From the NCBI GenBank assembly GCA_934277375.1, contig CAKQTZ010000001.1, positions 124,001 to 188,000 of the forward strand: 64,000 bases of DNA, given 5' to 3'. Position numbers and translations under genes: made by a program. How positions within the stretch are numbered: the stretch's first letter is position 1; each line of letters starts with the position of its first letter. The notes under the pieces were generated by a model, which had not been told where the DNA came from, made no database searches, and saw only the letters and a program-made list of their open reading frames with translations. Below are positions 27,070 to 37,600 of the stretch, piece by piece. The DNA comes from an uncultured Coprococcus sp. (GTDB lineage: Bacteria; Bacillota; Clostridia; Lachnospirales; Lachnospiraceae).

Positions 27070-28404
27070 TTAAAAATTCATTATCGCAGGCAGGATAACT
27101 ATCACCATCACAACTCCCAGTAAAGTGATCATAGGGAACAATAATTTGGTTCCAGCTTCCTCACCCCGCCTTTTTGCTATCTCTTTTCGCGTCTGTAACG
27201 CAGCCTGTTCCTCGCCGCTCATCATGATCAGAATATCCTTTGTACCCTTTTTTATATTCTGTGAGAGAAGCGACATCAATTTTATATACACAGGCACGTT
27301 TATCCTGTGTCCCATGTTGTAATAAGCATCACTCTCCGGAATACCTGAATTTATCTCATTCAACGTATATCTGATCTCCCTCACAAGAGCGCTGTCACCA
27401 GAATCCCCAGCCAGAGCTCTGTCCTCCGAATTGTTTACAATACGGGTGAACGCTCCCCTTACTGTCACTCCGGCTCCTATATACAATGTCAGCTTGTCCA
27501 CAAGCTCAGGATAATCTCCAATCAGCTGCTCTCTCCTGCTTTTCTCCATATTGCGTACTTTTGACTTTACACTTCCATACATACACACAGCCGCCACAAC
27601 TCCAAGCAGCAGTATCCATTGCCAGCCACTCCCGGAATGCATATCATTTACCTTATATCCATTTATCTCTGACGGAATTCTGACGTGCGCAGCACTCTTG
27701 TTCTCATTCTGAATAGCGTCTATACTTTCCTTTATTTCATTCAGTGCCTTCTCCTGTCCTGTAAGCTTACGACCTGTAACCCTGACGGTATAATCTCGCT
27801 CAGCGCTGTGCTCCCCATATGTAATGACCGCTGTAAGCTGCACGATCTTCGGGGGATCACACACATCTGTCACCAGTTTTCCATCTGATGCCACTATATC
27901 CGGCTCACCGCTGATCCAGTCCACATCAAGTCCTAGATCATCCAGTCTCTCAACCAGCTTCAGATCAGTTCTCACATCATCTGCACTTTGATTTTCTCCC
28001 AGGTATATGTTGTCGATCATATTAAACCCTTTGTCCATGACACCAGGTATCTCATCATCCGTGTACACAAGCGGCTTAACATCCACATCAAAGCCCATCT
28101 TTTCACCGTCTATCTCTGTCTCAAGACTGTGCGGCTGTTCCTCGCCGCCATATCCTTGCCGGTCAAGCACAACATCTGTCGAAGAGGCTGCCGATCCTAT
28201 CACAACCGCTAAAGACAGCAAGACAGCCCCAGCCAGTACGGCCAGGATCCGTTTTATGAGCACCACATATATATCCCGGCATTTTTCCCGTGCAGCGCCA
28301 TCCGTGCATGTATATATTTTTTTCAGTTTCTGAACCGTTCCATCCAGATTCATATGCTTTTCAACAAACTCTGAATATATCCACCCAGACAATCTATTCA
28401 ACAT
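27070..28404 (-). CDS. tadC: TadC-like inner-membrane platform protein with a large inserted domain
   Basis: A 444-aa protein. The C-terminal about 150 residues are a type II secretion F domain (YPELVDKLTLYIGAGVTVRGAF, ALQTRKEIAKRRGEEAGTKL, final membrane helix MITLLGVVMVIVILPAIM). Ahead of it are a first membrane helix (52-72), about 195 extracytoplasmic residues with Ig-like beta character (KIVQLTAVITYGEHSAERDY), and a second helix (268-288). Ordinary TadC proteins are about 300 aa and lack this ectodomain. It is encoded just after TadB. GAGAGGTG precedes the ATG. Confidence 0.85.
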   Translation of the reverse strand: MLNRLSGWIYSEFVEKHMNLDGTVQKLKKIYTCTDGAAREKCRDIYVVLIKRILAVLAGAVLLSLAVVIGSAASSTDVVLDRQGYGGEEQPHSLETEIDGEKMGFDVDVKPLVYTDDEIPGVMDKGFNMIDNIYLGENQSADDVRTDLKLVERLDDLGLDVDWISGEPDIVASDGKLVTDVCDPPKIVQLTAVITYGEHSAERDYTVRVTGRKLTGQEKALNEIKESIDAIQNENKSAAHVRIPSEINGYKVNDMHSGSGWQWILLLGVVAAVCMYGSVKSKVRNMEKSRREQLIGDYPELVDKLTLYIGAGVTVRGAFTRIVNNSEDRALAGDSGDSALVREIRYTLNEINSGIPESDAYYNMGHRINVPVYIKLMSLLSQNIKKGTKDILIMMSGEEQAALQTRKEIAKRRGEEAGTKLLFPMITLLGVVMVIVILPAIMNF

Positions 28405-28417
28405 ATTCTGTCACCTC

Positions 28418-29167
28418 TCATACGTGTATATTTATTATCCGGCCAGCCCACATAACCGTCATCGCTATAACTGCCAGGCACACACTCATGGCTATCACCC
28501 CCGGTAGATTGCCATACAGCGCATCCACATACCCGGGATTACACACTCTGAGATACAGTATTATGACAAATGGCATTCCCGACATTATGTTCTGTTCAAG
28601 CCTCTTGGAGGTTATCAGTGTGTCTATCTCTTCTTCCACCTCCAGCCTTCCATTTATGCCCTCAACCATCTTCTTCATCATGCGTATAAGATTACCTCCT
28701 GATCCTTTCGCAACACTCACCACCTGTGCAAACTGTCTGATGTCCTCAAGATCTGATCTGTCAGCCAGGTTCAGCAGCAATTCTTCTATATCAGAATTCA
28801 TCTCTATTCCTTTTATAATTACCAATACTTCTTTCTGTATATATGACCTTCCCTGATACATTCCATCAAGCTCCTGATACACTGGAACAAATGCCCTTTC
28901 CAGTGAATGACCGGCAGCCATATTCGCAGCCAGCGATTGAAGCATTTCCCTGAATTCTATATTCAGCTTTCTTTTTCTCTGATCACATTTTCTCGCTGAT
29001 ACCTTCCTTATGAAAAACATGGCTCCCGGCGCAAATGCTATACATGGTATAAGGCTGTCATAAAACAACAATGCAACCGCAGCCATCACTGCCATATATA
29101 AAAGAACAGCGATGATCAGTTCCTTCACACCCAGCCTGTAAGAGCTGTAATCTGTAAGTCCGCTCAT
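28418..29167 (-). CDS. tadB: TadB-like inner-membrane platform protein
   Basis: A 249-aa type II secretion F-family protein of the Tad pilus. Two N-terminal membrane helices (19-50) and two C-terminal helices flank the cytoplasmic F domain (REMLQSLAANMAAGHSLERAF, FAQVVSVAKGSGGNLIRMM). It works with TadC and the TadA ATPase in pilin extrusion. The ATG overlaps the TadA stop codon (ATGA), indicating coupling. Confidence 0.9.
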   Translation of the reverse strand: MSGLTDYSSYRLGVKELIIAVLLYMAVMAAVALLFYDSLIPCIAFAPGAMFFIRKVSARKCDQRKRKLNIEFREMLQSLAANMAAGHSLERAFVPVYQELDGMYQGRSYIQKEVLVIIKGIEMNSDIEELLLNLADRSDLEDIRQFAQVVSVAKGSGGNLIRMMKKMVEGINGRLEVEEEIDTLITSKRLEQNIMSGMPFVIILYLRVCNPGYVDALYGNLPGVIAMSVCLAVIAMTVMWAGRIINIHV

Positions 29168-30408
29168 CGGCCCCCACTCTCCGCTCCTGCTGCCCTGCTT
29201 ATTTCCAGCAGCCCCGCTGATAACAGCTTCGCTGTGTTATGCAGATCGTTTATCTTCTGCAATTTACCTACTATCCTTCCATCCTGCATTTCTTTCTCAT
29301 GAAATTCATATAACTTGTTCATGACAAATTCACCTCCTTCCAGTCCCATGACCTCGCTTATCTCTATACATCGCCTGCTTCTGTCCCTCAATCGTCCAAG
29401 CTGTATAACAATGTCAACGGCTGAAGCTATCTGTTGTCTGATTGCCAGAATCGGCATATCAGCCCCCATCAGTACCATGGTCTCCAATCTTGTCATCATA
29501 TCCCGGCATGAATTTGCATGCCCCGTTGAAAGACTTCCATCATGCCCAGTGTTCATCGCTGTAAGCATGTCGATCGCGGCGGCATCTCTCACCTCGCCCA
29601 CGATAATCCTTGATGGTCTCATCCTGAGGCTCGCCTTTATCAGATCTCTTATACTGACTTCATTTTCTCCCTCAACATTCGCACTCCGTGATTCCAGCCG
29701 CACCAGATTGTCTATACCGGTCAACTGTAGTTCTGCCGAATCCTCTATGGTTACGATTCTCTCATCTCTGGGAATATATCCTGAAATCGCATTCAGAAAT
29801 GTTGTTTTTCCTGCGCCTGTTCCACCCGATACGATGATGTTATACCCTGCTATGACAAGACGTCTGAGCATCTCATCCACCTCCGGTGTTATTGACTCCA
29901 GCCTGACCAGTTTCTCCATAGTCATTCCTTCCCGAGGGAATTTTCTTATCGTCATAATACTTCCGCTAAGACTTACAGGAGGAACAACCACATTTACTCT
30001 TGATCCATCTTTAAGTCTTGCATCAACTATCGGCGAGGCCTCGTTTACAGTTCTGTTGCACTCGGAGACTATATGCTGTATCACCGATTTGAGCCGCTCC
30101 TCGCTTTCAAATATTCTGTCATATCTGTATAGCCGTCCAGACCTCTCAACAAATATGTTGTCATAACCATTTATCATTATCTCAGTCACTTCGTCGTCAT
30201 CTAACAATTCAGACAACACATCCAATCTTCTCAGACTGTTGAACAGCTCCTGCTTTATATCCAGTTTATCCCGCACACTGAGTTCATCCGTGTATTCCAA
30301 TATGCATCTGTCTATTATCCCGCTGACTTTCTCGTCACCTATATTTCCAGTCAGATCTATGCTCTGGAGTACATTTGAGCGTATATTCTGTTTATCTTCT
30401 TTCTTCAT
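29164..30408 (-). CDS. tadA: Tad pilus assembly ATPase TadA/CpaF
   Basis: A 414-aa secretion ATPase powering pilus extension. Walker A is SGGTGAGKTTFLNA (195-202 is GGTGAGKT), with RIVTIEDSAELQL, the His box region GEVRDAAAIDMLTAMNTGHDGS and STGHANS. The N-terminal helical domain binds the receiver-like TadZ or platform proteins. Length and motifs are those of CpaF. It overlaps both neighbours by four bases (ATGA), consistent with one polycistronic message. Confidence 0.96.
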   Translation of the reverse strand: MKKEDKQNIRSNVLQSIDLTGNIGDEKVSGIIDRCILEYTDELSVRDKLDIKQELFNSLRRLDVLSELLDDDEVTEIMINGYDNIFVERSGRLYRYDRIFESEERLKSVIQHIVSECNRTVNEASPIVDARLKDGSRVNVVVPPVSLSGSIMTIRKFPREGMTMEKLVRLESITPEVDEMLRRLVIAGYNIIVSGGTGAGKTTFLNAISGYIPRDERIVTIEDSAELQLTGIDNLVRLESRSANVEGENEVSIRDLIKASLRMRPSRIIVGEVRDAAAIDMLTAMNTGHDGSLSTGHANSCRDMMTRLETMVLMGADMPILAIRQQIASAVDIVIQLGRLRDRSRRCIEISEVMGLEGGEFVMNKLYEFHEKEMQDGRIVGKLQKINDLHNTAKLLSAGLLEISRAAGAESGGR

Positions 30409-31349
30409 GTGCGCCTTTCCATATCATTTTCCAGGAATCTCATCATATCAGCACTTCCGGGGGGAGCATCGGGAACAATAACCTTTTTCATCCTGCACAC
30501 CACTTTTCCCAGTTCTGCCCGCTTCATCATCGTCTCAAAGGTTTCGACCTTATCCTGAGATAACTCATCGCTCAACACAGGAACAACCAGCTCGTCAAAT
30601 GTACCCAATATATTCATATCCTTTAGAACGGCCTGCCCTATGTCATACACCACTGTGGTATACCGGCCCCACTCCTGGATCTGATCTATCATCCATCTCA
30701 TGTCCTGCTCTTTAAGTTCCAATGCATCCATATAAGATCTCAGGTATCCAAGAACACTGTAGCTTCCCAGATTCACTGTCTTTTGCTCCATGTATGGTAT
30801 GAGATCCGGAGAATGCTGTTTTGCCAGATATATCACATTGGATATCACATCTTCTTTGTCCTGAAATGGAGAATATTCATCCATCCCTATGTACAGACCA
30901 CCTCTGACCTCATCGCTCATACATATGCTTATGGCCAGATTGGTCTTGCCGCATCTGCCAATAGGCGATATGATCCCATATGATCTGAACAACTGTCTTC
31001 GTCTTCCGGGATCGTCTGCATTTACATGTCTGAGAATAACTGATATTATGTCACGCGCCTTTGAATACCTGAACACCTTCTCATTTTCCATTTTCTGATC
31101 ATCGTATACTCTTGTTCTTGTCAGCATAATGTACTTATCAATATTCAGTTTTTCAGCGGCCTGCTCTGCCATCTCCTCTGCCACCACCAGGAGATCCAGC
31201 TCCTTTGAGCCCATATAGATCTCAAGTTCATCAATCGTGGAAAATGCCAGTGCAAACAATGGATTGTCCCTGTCGGAATTGATGTGATTCATAAGATTGA
31301 TCATATACATGTCATCATCATCAAGTATTCCAACTTTATACTGCTGTAT
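30405..31349 (-). CDS. TadZ/CpaE-like protein, probable ATA start
   Basis: A ParA/MinD-like localisation protein of the Tad pilus. The P-loop is degenerate (SPIGRCGKTNLA). The first ATG (31310) would start inside a receiver fold. The 13 in-frame codons upstream read IQQYKVGILDDDD, which restores the first beta strand and acidic patch of a receiver domain, and GGGAGG lies seven bases before the ATA codon at 31349. An in-frame TAG lies further upstream with no ATG, GTG or TTG between. I therefore place the start at ATA. If that is wrong, the protein is 301 aa from 31310. An ATG-to-ATA mutation or sequencing error is the alternative. Confidence 0.8.
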   Translation of the reverse strand: MQQYKVGILDDDDMYMINLMNHINSDRDNPLFALAFSTIDELEIYMGSKELDLLVVAEEMAEQAAEKLNIDKYIMLTRTRVYDDQKMENEKVFRYSKARDIISVILRHVNADDPGRRRQLFRSYGIISPIGRCGKTNLAISICMSDEVRGGLYIGMDEYSPFQDKEDVISNVIYLAKQHSPDLIPYMEQKTVNLGSYSVLGYLRSYMDALELKEQDMRWMIDQIQEWGRYTTVVYDIGQAVLKDMNILGTFDELVVPVLSDELSQDKVETFETMMKRAELGKVVCRMKKVIVPDAPPGSADMMRFLENDMERRT

Positions 31350-31353
31350 CGTC

Positions 31354-31869
31354 TCACCTCCCAGCTATTGTTGCCAGGTAATACATAGCACCGCAAAATA
31401 TTGCCACAGAAAAATGTATCCTGGTTTTTAATACTCTGTTTCTTAAATTGTTAATTGATATCTGTTTACGATTCGTAATTGAAAATATAACTTCTTTTAA
31501 AAGAAAAATAATAGAAATCACTCCTCCGGCCAAAAAGGAGTAAATAATCACCCTGTATATATCGGTACCTACAAACGTGCCCGTTACTGACAACAGTTTT
31601 ATATCTCCCGCCCCCAGGGCTTTGATAAGAAATAATACAAACAAGATCACCACTGGTATAATACATCCCACAACGCTGCTGTAAAGTCCCATCTCCGGAC
31701 CTCTCACCGCAGCTGACATCAGGAATCCCTGTACCAGTCCACACCCTATGAGTGCATTAGGTATCTTCCATTCCCGGAAGTCCCATATCACTGCAGCACT
31801 GACTGTGGCGATCAACGGTATTACATAGATTATGATTGCCGTCCCCCTTTCTCTCTGAGTTGTAAGCAC
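31354..31869 (-). CDS. tadV: Prepilin peptidase TadV/CpaA
   Basis: A 171-aa A24-family aspartic peptidase that cleaves pilin leaders. The two catalytic aspartates are Asp30 in IWDFREWKIPN and Asp89 in GAGDIKL. About five membrane helices are present and there is no N-terminal methylase domain, as in the Tad type. It begins with GTG at 31869 preceded by AGAGGG. It is the first gene of the tad operon, and its stop lies four bases before the ATA start of the TadZ-like gene. Confidence 0.92.
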   Translation of the reverse strand: MLTTQRERGTAIIIYVIPLIATVSAAVIWDFREWKIPNALIGCGLVQGFLMSAAVRGPEMGLYSSVVGCIIPVVILFVLFLIKALGAGDIKLLSVTGTFVGTDIYRVIIYSFLAGGVISIIFLLKEVIFSITNRKQISINNLRNRVLKTRIHFSVAIFCGAMYYLATIAGR

Positions 31870-32112
31870 ACATTACACCCTCTGTATGACTTTGTAAATA
31901 GGGGATTTTATAAAGAAATATTTATAAATTCGACCATTATATTCTCTGTATAGTGCATTATATTACACTGCAATATACGCAAAATTATAATATTTCTTCT
32001 CGCATCTATGTAATAAGCCATAATAAGTCATCAACCTATATCAGGCATATCAGTTCTATCTCACCACCAGCCAGTCCACATTCTACTTTGTGTACACAAA
32101 AAAATTTTTAAA

Positions 32113-32448
32113 TTAATATGGATTCCCATTCATATTGTTGTTCTGTCCGGCCTGCTTTCTCGCAGACATGGCATTGTCTATGTTCTGTATTTCATTTCTG
32201 CTCACAGCTATACTGTCCTGCAACACCCTGACATTGTTAAAATACTGCACCAGTTCCTGTGGTGGATCATTCTTATACTGCTCATAAAAATATTTGCCTA
32301 TCTCTATCATGTTCCTGTCAATCATCTGGACTTCGTTACTTATCTTGTTGTTCAGTTTTGCCTTCTGTGCTACATCTCTGGTCTCATCCACCGCATTGTT
32401 CGCGAATTTTTTCGTTTTGCTGAATACATCCTGTAAAAAATCTGACAT
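32113..32448 (-). CDS. Small helical cytoplasmic protein, function unknown
   Basis: A 111-aa, mostly helical and charged protein beginning MSDFLQDVFSKTKKFANNAV and ending in an Asn/Gly-rich tail (QNNNMNGNPY). The helix KLNNKISNEVQMIDRNMIEIGKYFYEQYKN resembles the N-terminal part of zinc-ribbon proteins common in Lachnospiraceae, but no cysteines are present. No function can be assigned. The ATG at 32448 is chosen because GGAGG is eight bases before it. Confidence 0.6.
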   Translation of the reverse strand: MSDFLQDVFSKTKKFANNAVDETRDVAQKAKLNNKISNEVQMIDRNMIEIGKYFYEQYKNDPPQELVQYFNNVRVLQDSIAVSRNEIQNIDNAMSARKQAGQNNNMNGNPY

Positions 32449-32549
32449 GTCATCTACCTCCATATTATGAATATCTGCTATTTAAAGCCTTATTATTTCA
32501 AGAATTATTATCCCTTACTAGTATGCATTTTAAATCTGTCTGCAATTAT

Positions 32550-32592
32550 ACAAAAACGAGGATATGGAAACTACCATTATCCCCGTTTTTGT
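32550..32592. terminator. Terminator downstream of the hybrid kinase
   Basis: Interrupted stem ACAAAAACG.GGATA.TGG / CCA.TTATCC.CGTTTTTGT with A- and T-runs on opposite sides. It can terminate the minus-strand kinase message. Confidence 0.75.
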
Positions 32593-32621
32593 ATTCTGAC
32601 CGAACATCACTTGTCTGCCGA

Positions 32622-34367
32622 TCAATCATCTATGTATTTATTGAGTGTATCTACCACATCATTTAGATTGTATGGCTTAGCAATGTAATCATCAAGCTGA
32701 TTCTCAAGGATCCTCTCCTTATCCCCGAACATTGCTCTTGCTGTAACCGCAATGATAGGAAGCCTCTTTCTCTTCTCCTTGCGTTCTATCTCCCTGATCT
32801 CCTGTGTGGCTGCTATGCCATCCATGACCGGCATCTGCACATCAAATAATGCTGCATCATATATCTTGGTCTTGAACAGTTCAACTGCCTTCTGACCATT
32901 CTCAGCTATATCATATGAGAAACCTGCCATGCCAAGGAGCTTTCCTATAACCTGCTGATTAACCGGCTCATCCTCAGCTACAAGGATCCTTGCCTTGCTG
33001 TGTGCATTGATAGAGAATACCGCTGGCTCCTCCTTCTCCTTGAGAAACTCATCCGCTGTATCTGCCGCCTTGATAACCTTGAGTGGAATCTCGACAATAA
33101 ATGTAGAACCTATATCTTCCTTACTCTGGACTGTGATATTACCACCCATGAGCTCTACTATCTGCTTTGTAATTACAAGTCCCAGACCGGAACCACCGTA
33201 CTTTCTTGTATCTGAGGCATCTACCTGGCTGAATCTTATAAACAGCTTACTCATATTCGCCTCTGAGATACCTATACCGGTATCTGCGACAGCCATCCTG
33301 ATCTTGATCTTATTCTCTCCGTCATCCATAGAAGCAATCTTAACACGAACACTTCCCTCGGATGTAAACTTGATGGCATTCGACAGAAGACAGTTGAGTA
33401 CCTGCTGTATTCTCTGTCCATCACCGCGGACAAGTTTCGGAATATTGCTTCCAAATGAACAGTCGAGCTGCAGTCCCTTGTTTGTAGCGATAGGCACCTG
33501 CGCAGCAACTGTATCCTCGATGGCAGTTCTGATATCAAATGTCTCTTCCTTGATCTTATACTTACCTGCCTCAAGCTTACTGATATCAAGAATATCATTT
33601 ATAAGTCTGAGCAGTGTATCGGCACAGTTCTTAGCTGTGATAAGATTGTCTCTGTAATCAGCCTGAAGATCTTCAGCCATAAGTGTGAGCTGAAGCATAC
33701 CCAGAATACCATTAATAGGTGTTCTTATCTCGTGGCTCATATTTGCAAGGAACTCAGCCTGTGTCTTATATGCTGCATTCGCATCCACAATAGCTTTGCT
33801 GAGCTTCTCCTCTGTCTCCTTCTGCTTGGTCACATCTATAACTACCATGTTGATGTAGTCTGCCTCTGACTTATACATAACCGTATTGAAAACCTTCTGA
33901 AGAGATTCCATGGTGATCTCAACATCCATCAGATCTCCCTCTTTGGTTCCCGAGTTATTGTAAGCCGTGAACCATGCATTTATATCCTGAAGGACTTCTA
34001 TCTTGCTCTCCTTCAGTATCTTATCTGTATAATCTGAAACATCAAGTTTGAAATATTCACCGAATATCTCGTTGGCATCAACTATCTCATAGCTTGTTCC
34101 GTTCACTGGATCATTTATTATCCTGGCCTGGGCAAATCCAATCGGAAGATTCATAAAAAGCTTCTTATACTTGTCTGACTTCCCGGGTGCCCCCGTTACG
34201 CCTTCTCCAAATGCCAGCATTACAACCACAGCAGCAACAGCCGCAAGAACACCGCAGATAATAGCTCCCACTCCTATACCTGCAACTCCAAGCACACCTG
34301 ACAGCAGAGCTAGAACAGCTACGCCGATGGCAAGTGGCTTGATCCCAATTTCCTTAATTTTGTCCAT
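32622..34367 (-). CDS. Hybrid sensor histidine kinase/response regulator
   Basis: 581 aa. Two N-terminal membrane helices (about 12-60) are followed by a PAS-like sensor region (about 70-190), the HisKA box FLANMSHEIRTPINGILGM with phospho-His about 212, the HATPase motifs (DTGIGIS, YGGSGLGLVITK), and a C-terminal receiver with DEPVNQQV and phospho-Asp in LFDVQMPVMDG. No separate output regulator is adjacent, so the target is unknown. The ATG at 34367 has AGAGGTG at proper spacing; an upstream in-frame ATG does not. Confidence 0.93.
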   Translation of the reverse strand: MDKIKEIGIKPLAIGVAVLALLSGVLGVAGIGVGAIICGVLAAVAAVVVMLAFGEGVTGAPGKSDKYKKLFMNLPIGFAQARIINDPVNGTSYEIVDANEIFGEYFKLDVSDYTDKILKESKIEVLQDINAWFTAYNNSGTKEGDLMDVEITMESLQKVFNTVMYKSEADYINMVVIDVTKQKETEEKLSKAIVDANAAYKTQAEFLANMSHEIRTPINGILGMLQLTLMAEDLQADYRDNLITAKNCADTLLRLINDILDISKLEAGKYKIKEETFDIRTAIEDTVAAQVPIATNKGLQLDCSFGSNIPKLVRGDGQRIQQVLNCLLSNAIKFTSEGSVRVKIASMDDGENKIKIRMAVADTGIGISEANMSKLFIRFSQVDASDTRKYGGSGLGLVITKQIVELMGGNITVQSKEDIGSTFIVEIPLKVIKAADTADEFLKEKEEPAVFSINAHSKARILVAEDEPVNQQVIGKLLGMAGFSYDIAENGQKAVELFKTKIYDAALFDVQMPVMDGIAATQEIREIERKEKRKRLPIIAVTARAMFGDKERILENQLDDYIAKPYNLNDVVDTLNKYIDD

Positions 34368-34497
34368 TAATGCACCTCTGTTTCTATAATTATTACATTC
34401 TATGGCACAAAGCACACGCTTAGTGGCCAGCGCACGCATCAGTGCGCATCATTATACTCTGTGGCATAGCACTCCCTATGAATATCCACATGGATAC

Positions 34498-34526
34498 ATT
34501 ATATTATAAATGATTATTAAGGTCAA
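34498..34526 (-). promoter_or_regulatory. Predicted promoter of the hybrid kinase
   Basis: On the minus strand TTGACC (34526-34521) and TATAAT (34503-34498) are separated by exactly 17 bases, leaving a leader of about 125 bases. Confidence 0.65.
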
Positions 34527-34604
34527 CGCTGATATGGTTTTTTATGCTGAATATTTCACAAATTTTACGTTCTAATTTGTATAAATTAAACTATCTTTTG
34601 TTTG

Positions 34605-37600
34605 TCACCGAACCTGCTGCCCGTTATTCTGTTTAGACCCACGTATTTCCTCTGCAAACCTGATGGCCTCCTTAACATCTGGTCCTTTGTCTTTCTCGCC
34701 ATTGTCAGTCCCATCAGTCTCTGCGATTTCATCCTCCTGGCGGCCGTCTTCTCCGCCTTCACCGTCTTTAACTTCATTTTTCCTGCCAATCCCAGTCTTC
34801 TCCCTGATCGCCTTTGCGTTCATAAGGAGGGCGAGAATCAGCCATCCGGTAAGTGTCAGAACAATTCCGGCCTTGAGGCCTCTAGGAAAATACTTAAGCT
34901 CGATGACATGGTCTCCTGCATCAAGATCCAGCGCGACAAATGCTCCTGCAACAGTCTGGACTTCAGCCTTCCTGCCATCTACATACGCAGTCCATCCCGA
35001 ATCGTAAGGAATCGATGTGAACATCAGACCAGGTGTCTTTGGTGATATATGGCCTTTCACATAGCCATCCTCAAACGTATTTATCTTCATCTGTTCATCC
35101 GACCATCTCAGATAAGCCTGCTTATAAGCCTCAGGATTAAGAGTGGCAAGAGTCAGTCTGGCAGATGTGTTGTCCGGAACGCCGGCAGAAAAACAATACT
35201 CAACCGAGACATTTGCCCCCTTTGCCAGGTGTCCGACATGGTAGGTCTGATACTGCAGTCTCTCATAATTCTGCTCAACACCATCCACGTATATCCTTAT
35301 CTTCGTGATTCCATTGCAGTTTGCTATAATATACAGGTCATCCTGCTCGTCAGTTATATCGAAAGTCAGCTCGAAGCTGTATATGCCTGATTTTATGTCG
35401 GACAGGGCATAGTATTCACTGAACGGATCATTGTGTGTTATGGTTATATCATGACTTGATCCTGTCACCTCAGGGTATATCTGACTGAATACACCGGCTA
35501 TACCTGTGGATTTCTCAACAAAATTATTGATACTGTCGAACATGTTGGAAGCTTCACTGGTCCAGCTTTTAAGCTCGTCATTCACCATGAACCCAGGTCT
35601 TAAGGCTTTATCATTCTGGTATACATCAACGCCGTCCACTGTGTCTACATAATTCATATCGTAGGACATGTACTCATCCTGTCTCCTGAACACATATCTT
35701 ATTCCGAGAACTGAACTTGATACCGGATTTGCCCCATCAAACAGGAATTCATTTGCTCCAGTGTAAAAACCCAGGCCATGCATTGCATTTACCAGATCGC
35801 TGGATACCGTAGAACCAAACAGGCTCACCCCCTGCATATTATAATAGGTGGACTCATCCACAACCTTTGTGCCATTGAGCTCGGTCCTGTAATGAAATCC
35901 TTTATGTTTCACGGAATCTATAGCTGCCTGAAGACTCTTCTCACCGCCATAATAGTCAGGTATGTTCACCGTTCCATTGCTCTCATATCCCTTGGCCGCG
36001 CTGTACACGATCTCCGTCATACACAGAATGGCAAGAACCACTGACACAACAAATCTGCCCTTTCCCTTCACAAGTGACATGGCTATCAGTGCAGCTGAAT
36101 ACACTGCAAAAAGCGCCCATGTAGCCGTGGCCACAGTCTTTTCCAACTGAATATTCTTGTCAGCATACATCAAGAATCCAAATGCCGCTATAACGCCTAT
36201 CACCACACCTATGATCTGTGATCTGTCGGTATTCACAACCGCCTCGTATCCCATGGTAAGCAGCACGAATATGAACAGGAACGAGAATCTGTTAGGTATT
36301 CCATACTGGTCATGGAAGCCGTGCCATATATAGTTGAGCAATGTATTATTGAAGCTTGCCATCAGAAATACCAGGATTATCACATTTCTGAGTTTGTCAT
36401 ACCACCTGATCTTAGTATTGAATATATATATGCCTATCAGCAGTATCGCAAATGTTCCACAGTACAGATTTACACCGCCGTCAAAGCTCTGGCTCTTTAT
36501 CGGTTCTGTGAATATGAACATCTGTTTTATCATATCCCATATACTTCCATACCAGTCTGACTTAGGAAATACCCTTGTGGCTGATGCTGTGGTATTTATA
36601 CCTATATATGCCGGGATAAGCAGGAAAGAAGCCATAGCCGCAGCAAGCACCGATGTACCCGCAAAACGGAGAGTATCCTCAGCCAGCTTATATATATTCT
36701 TGTGATTTGTCAGAATGAACTGGATCACAAGGAACACGCAGATCATAAAACAAATATAATAATTGCACAGCAGTCCATAGAAAAGGCTGAGAGTATACAG
36801 CTTATAATTGCTGCCATCCTCCGTCATCTGCTCAAATCCCTGCATGACAAGCGGAAGAATCAGTATGCAGTCCATCCACATCAGATTCCATGAATAGCCG
36901 ATAACATAATTGCTAAGTGCGTATGCCAGTGCAAATGGGATTATGAACAGATTGTTCCTGTCCCCGCACTTATGTCCCAGATAACTTGCCATAGTCATTC
37001 CCGAAAGCGCAACCTTTACACTTATCAGGAGGCACATGGCTATATACAGATGCTCTCTGTCAAAAAGAACAATGATAAAGTTCAACGGACATGCCATATA
37101 ATACGCAATTATATCAAGAAGATTGCTTCCCATGCCTATATCCCATGTATAAAACAAGCTTCCCTCATTTGTGAGTTTGTCATGATAATCGGAGAAAAAT
37201 GGCAGATACTGGTGAAGACTGTCAACCATGGTAAGACTGTGGCCGCCAAATGGTCCTATCTCCGCCACAACCCACAGCACGGCCATAAATACCGCCGGTA
37301 TGATAAAACATATCAGCATAATATAGTTGTCTGCTATGACCTGTCTGATTGGTTTTTTATCTTTCTTAAATACAAAACATTTGCTGAAAATATAATTGAT
37401 GACCAGGACTACCACCTGGATTATGATCTTGGATACAAATTCATTATACCTGAAAGAATCGCACAGAAGATTTGTTCCCACAACTTCTACAAGCATGGCA
37501 AACAATCGCATTCCCACAAACGAGACAAATTCTCTGACTATCTGACTGACCGTCTTCCTTTGTTCAGATCTGAACACATAGAATCCATTTGCAAAGAATG

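Noticed and set aside
29315..30166. 283-aa open frame on the plus strand
   Set aside because: Antisense of the tadA ATPase, Ser/Ile-rich, no ribosome-binding site.
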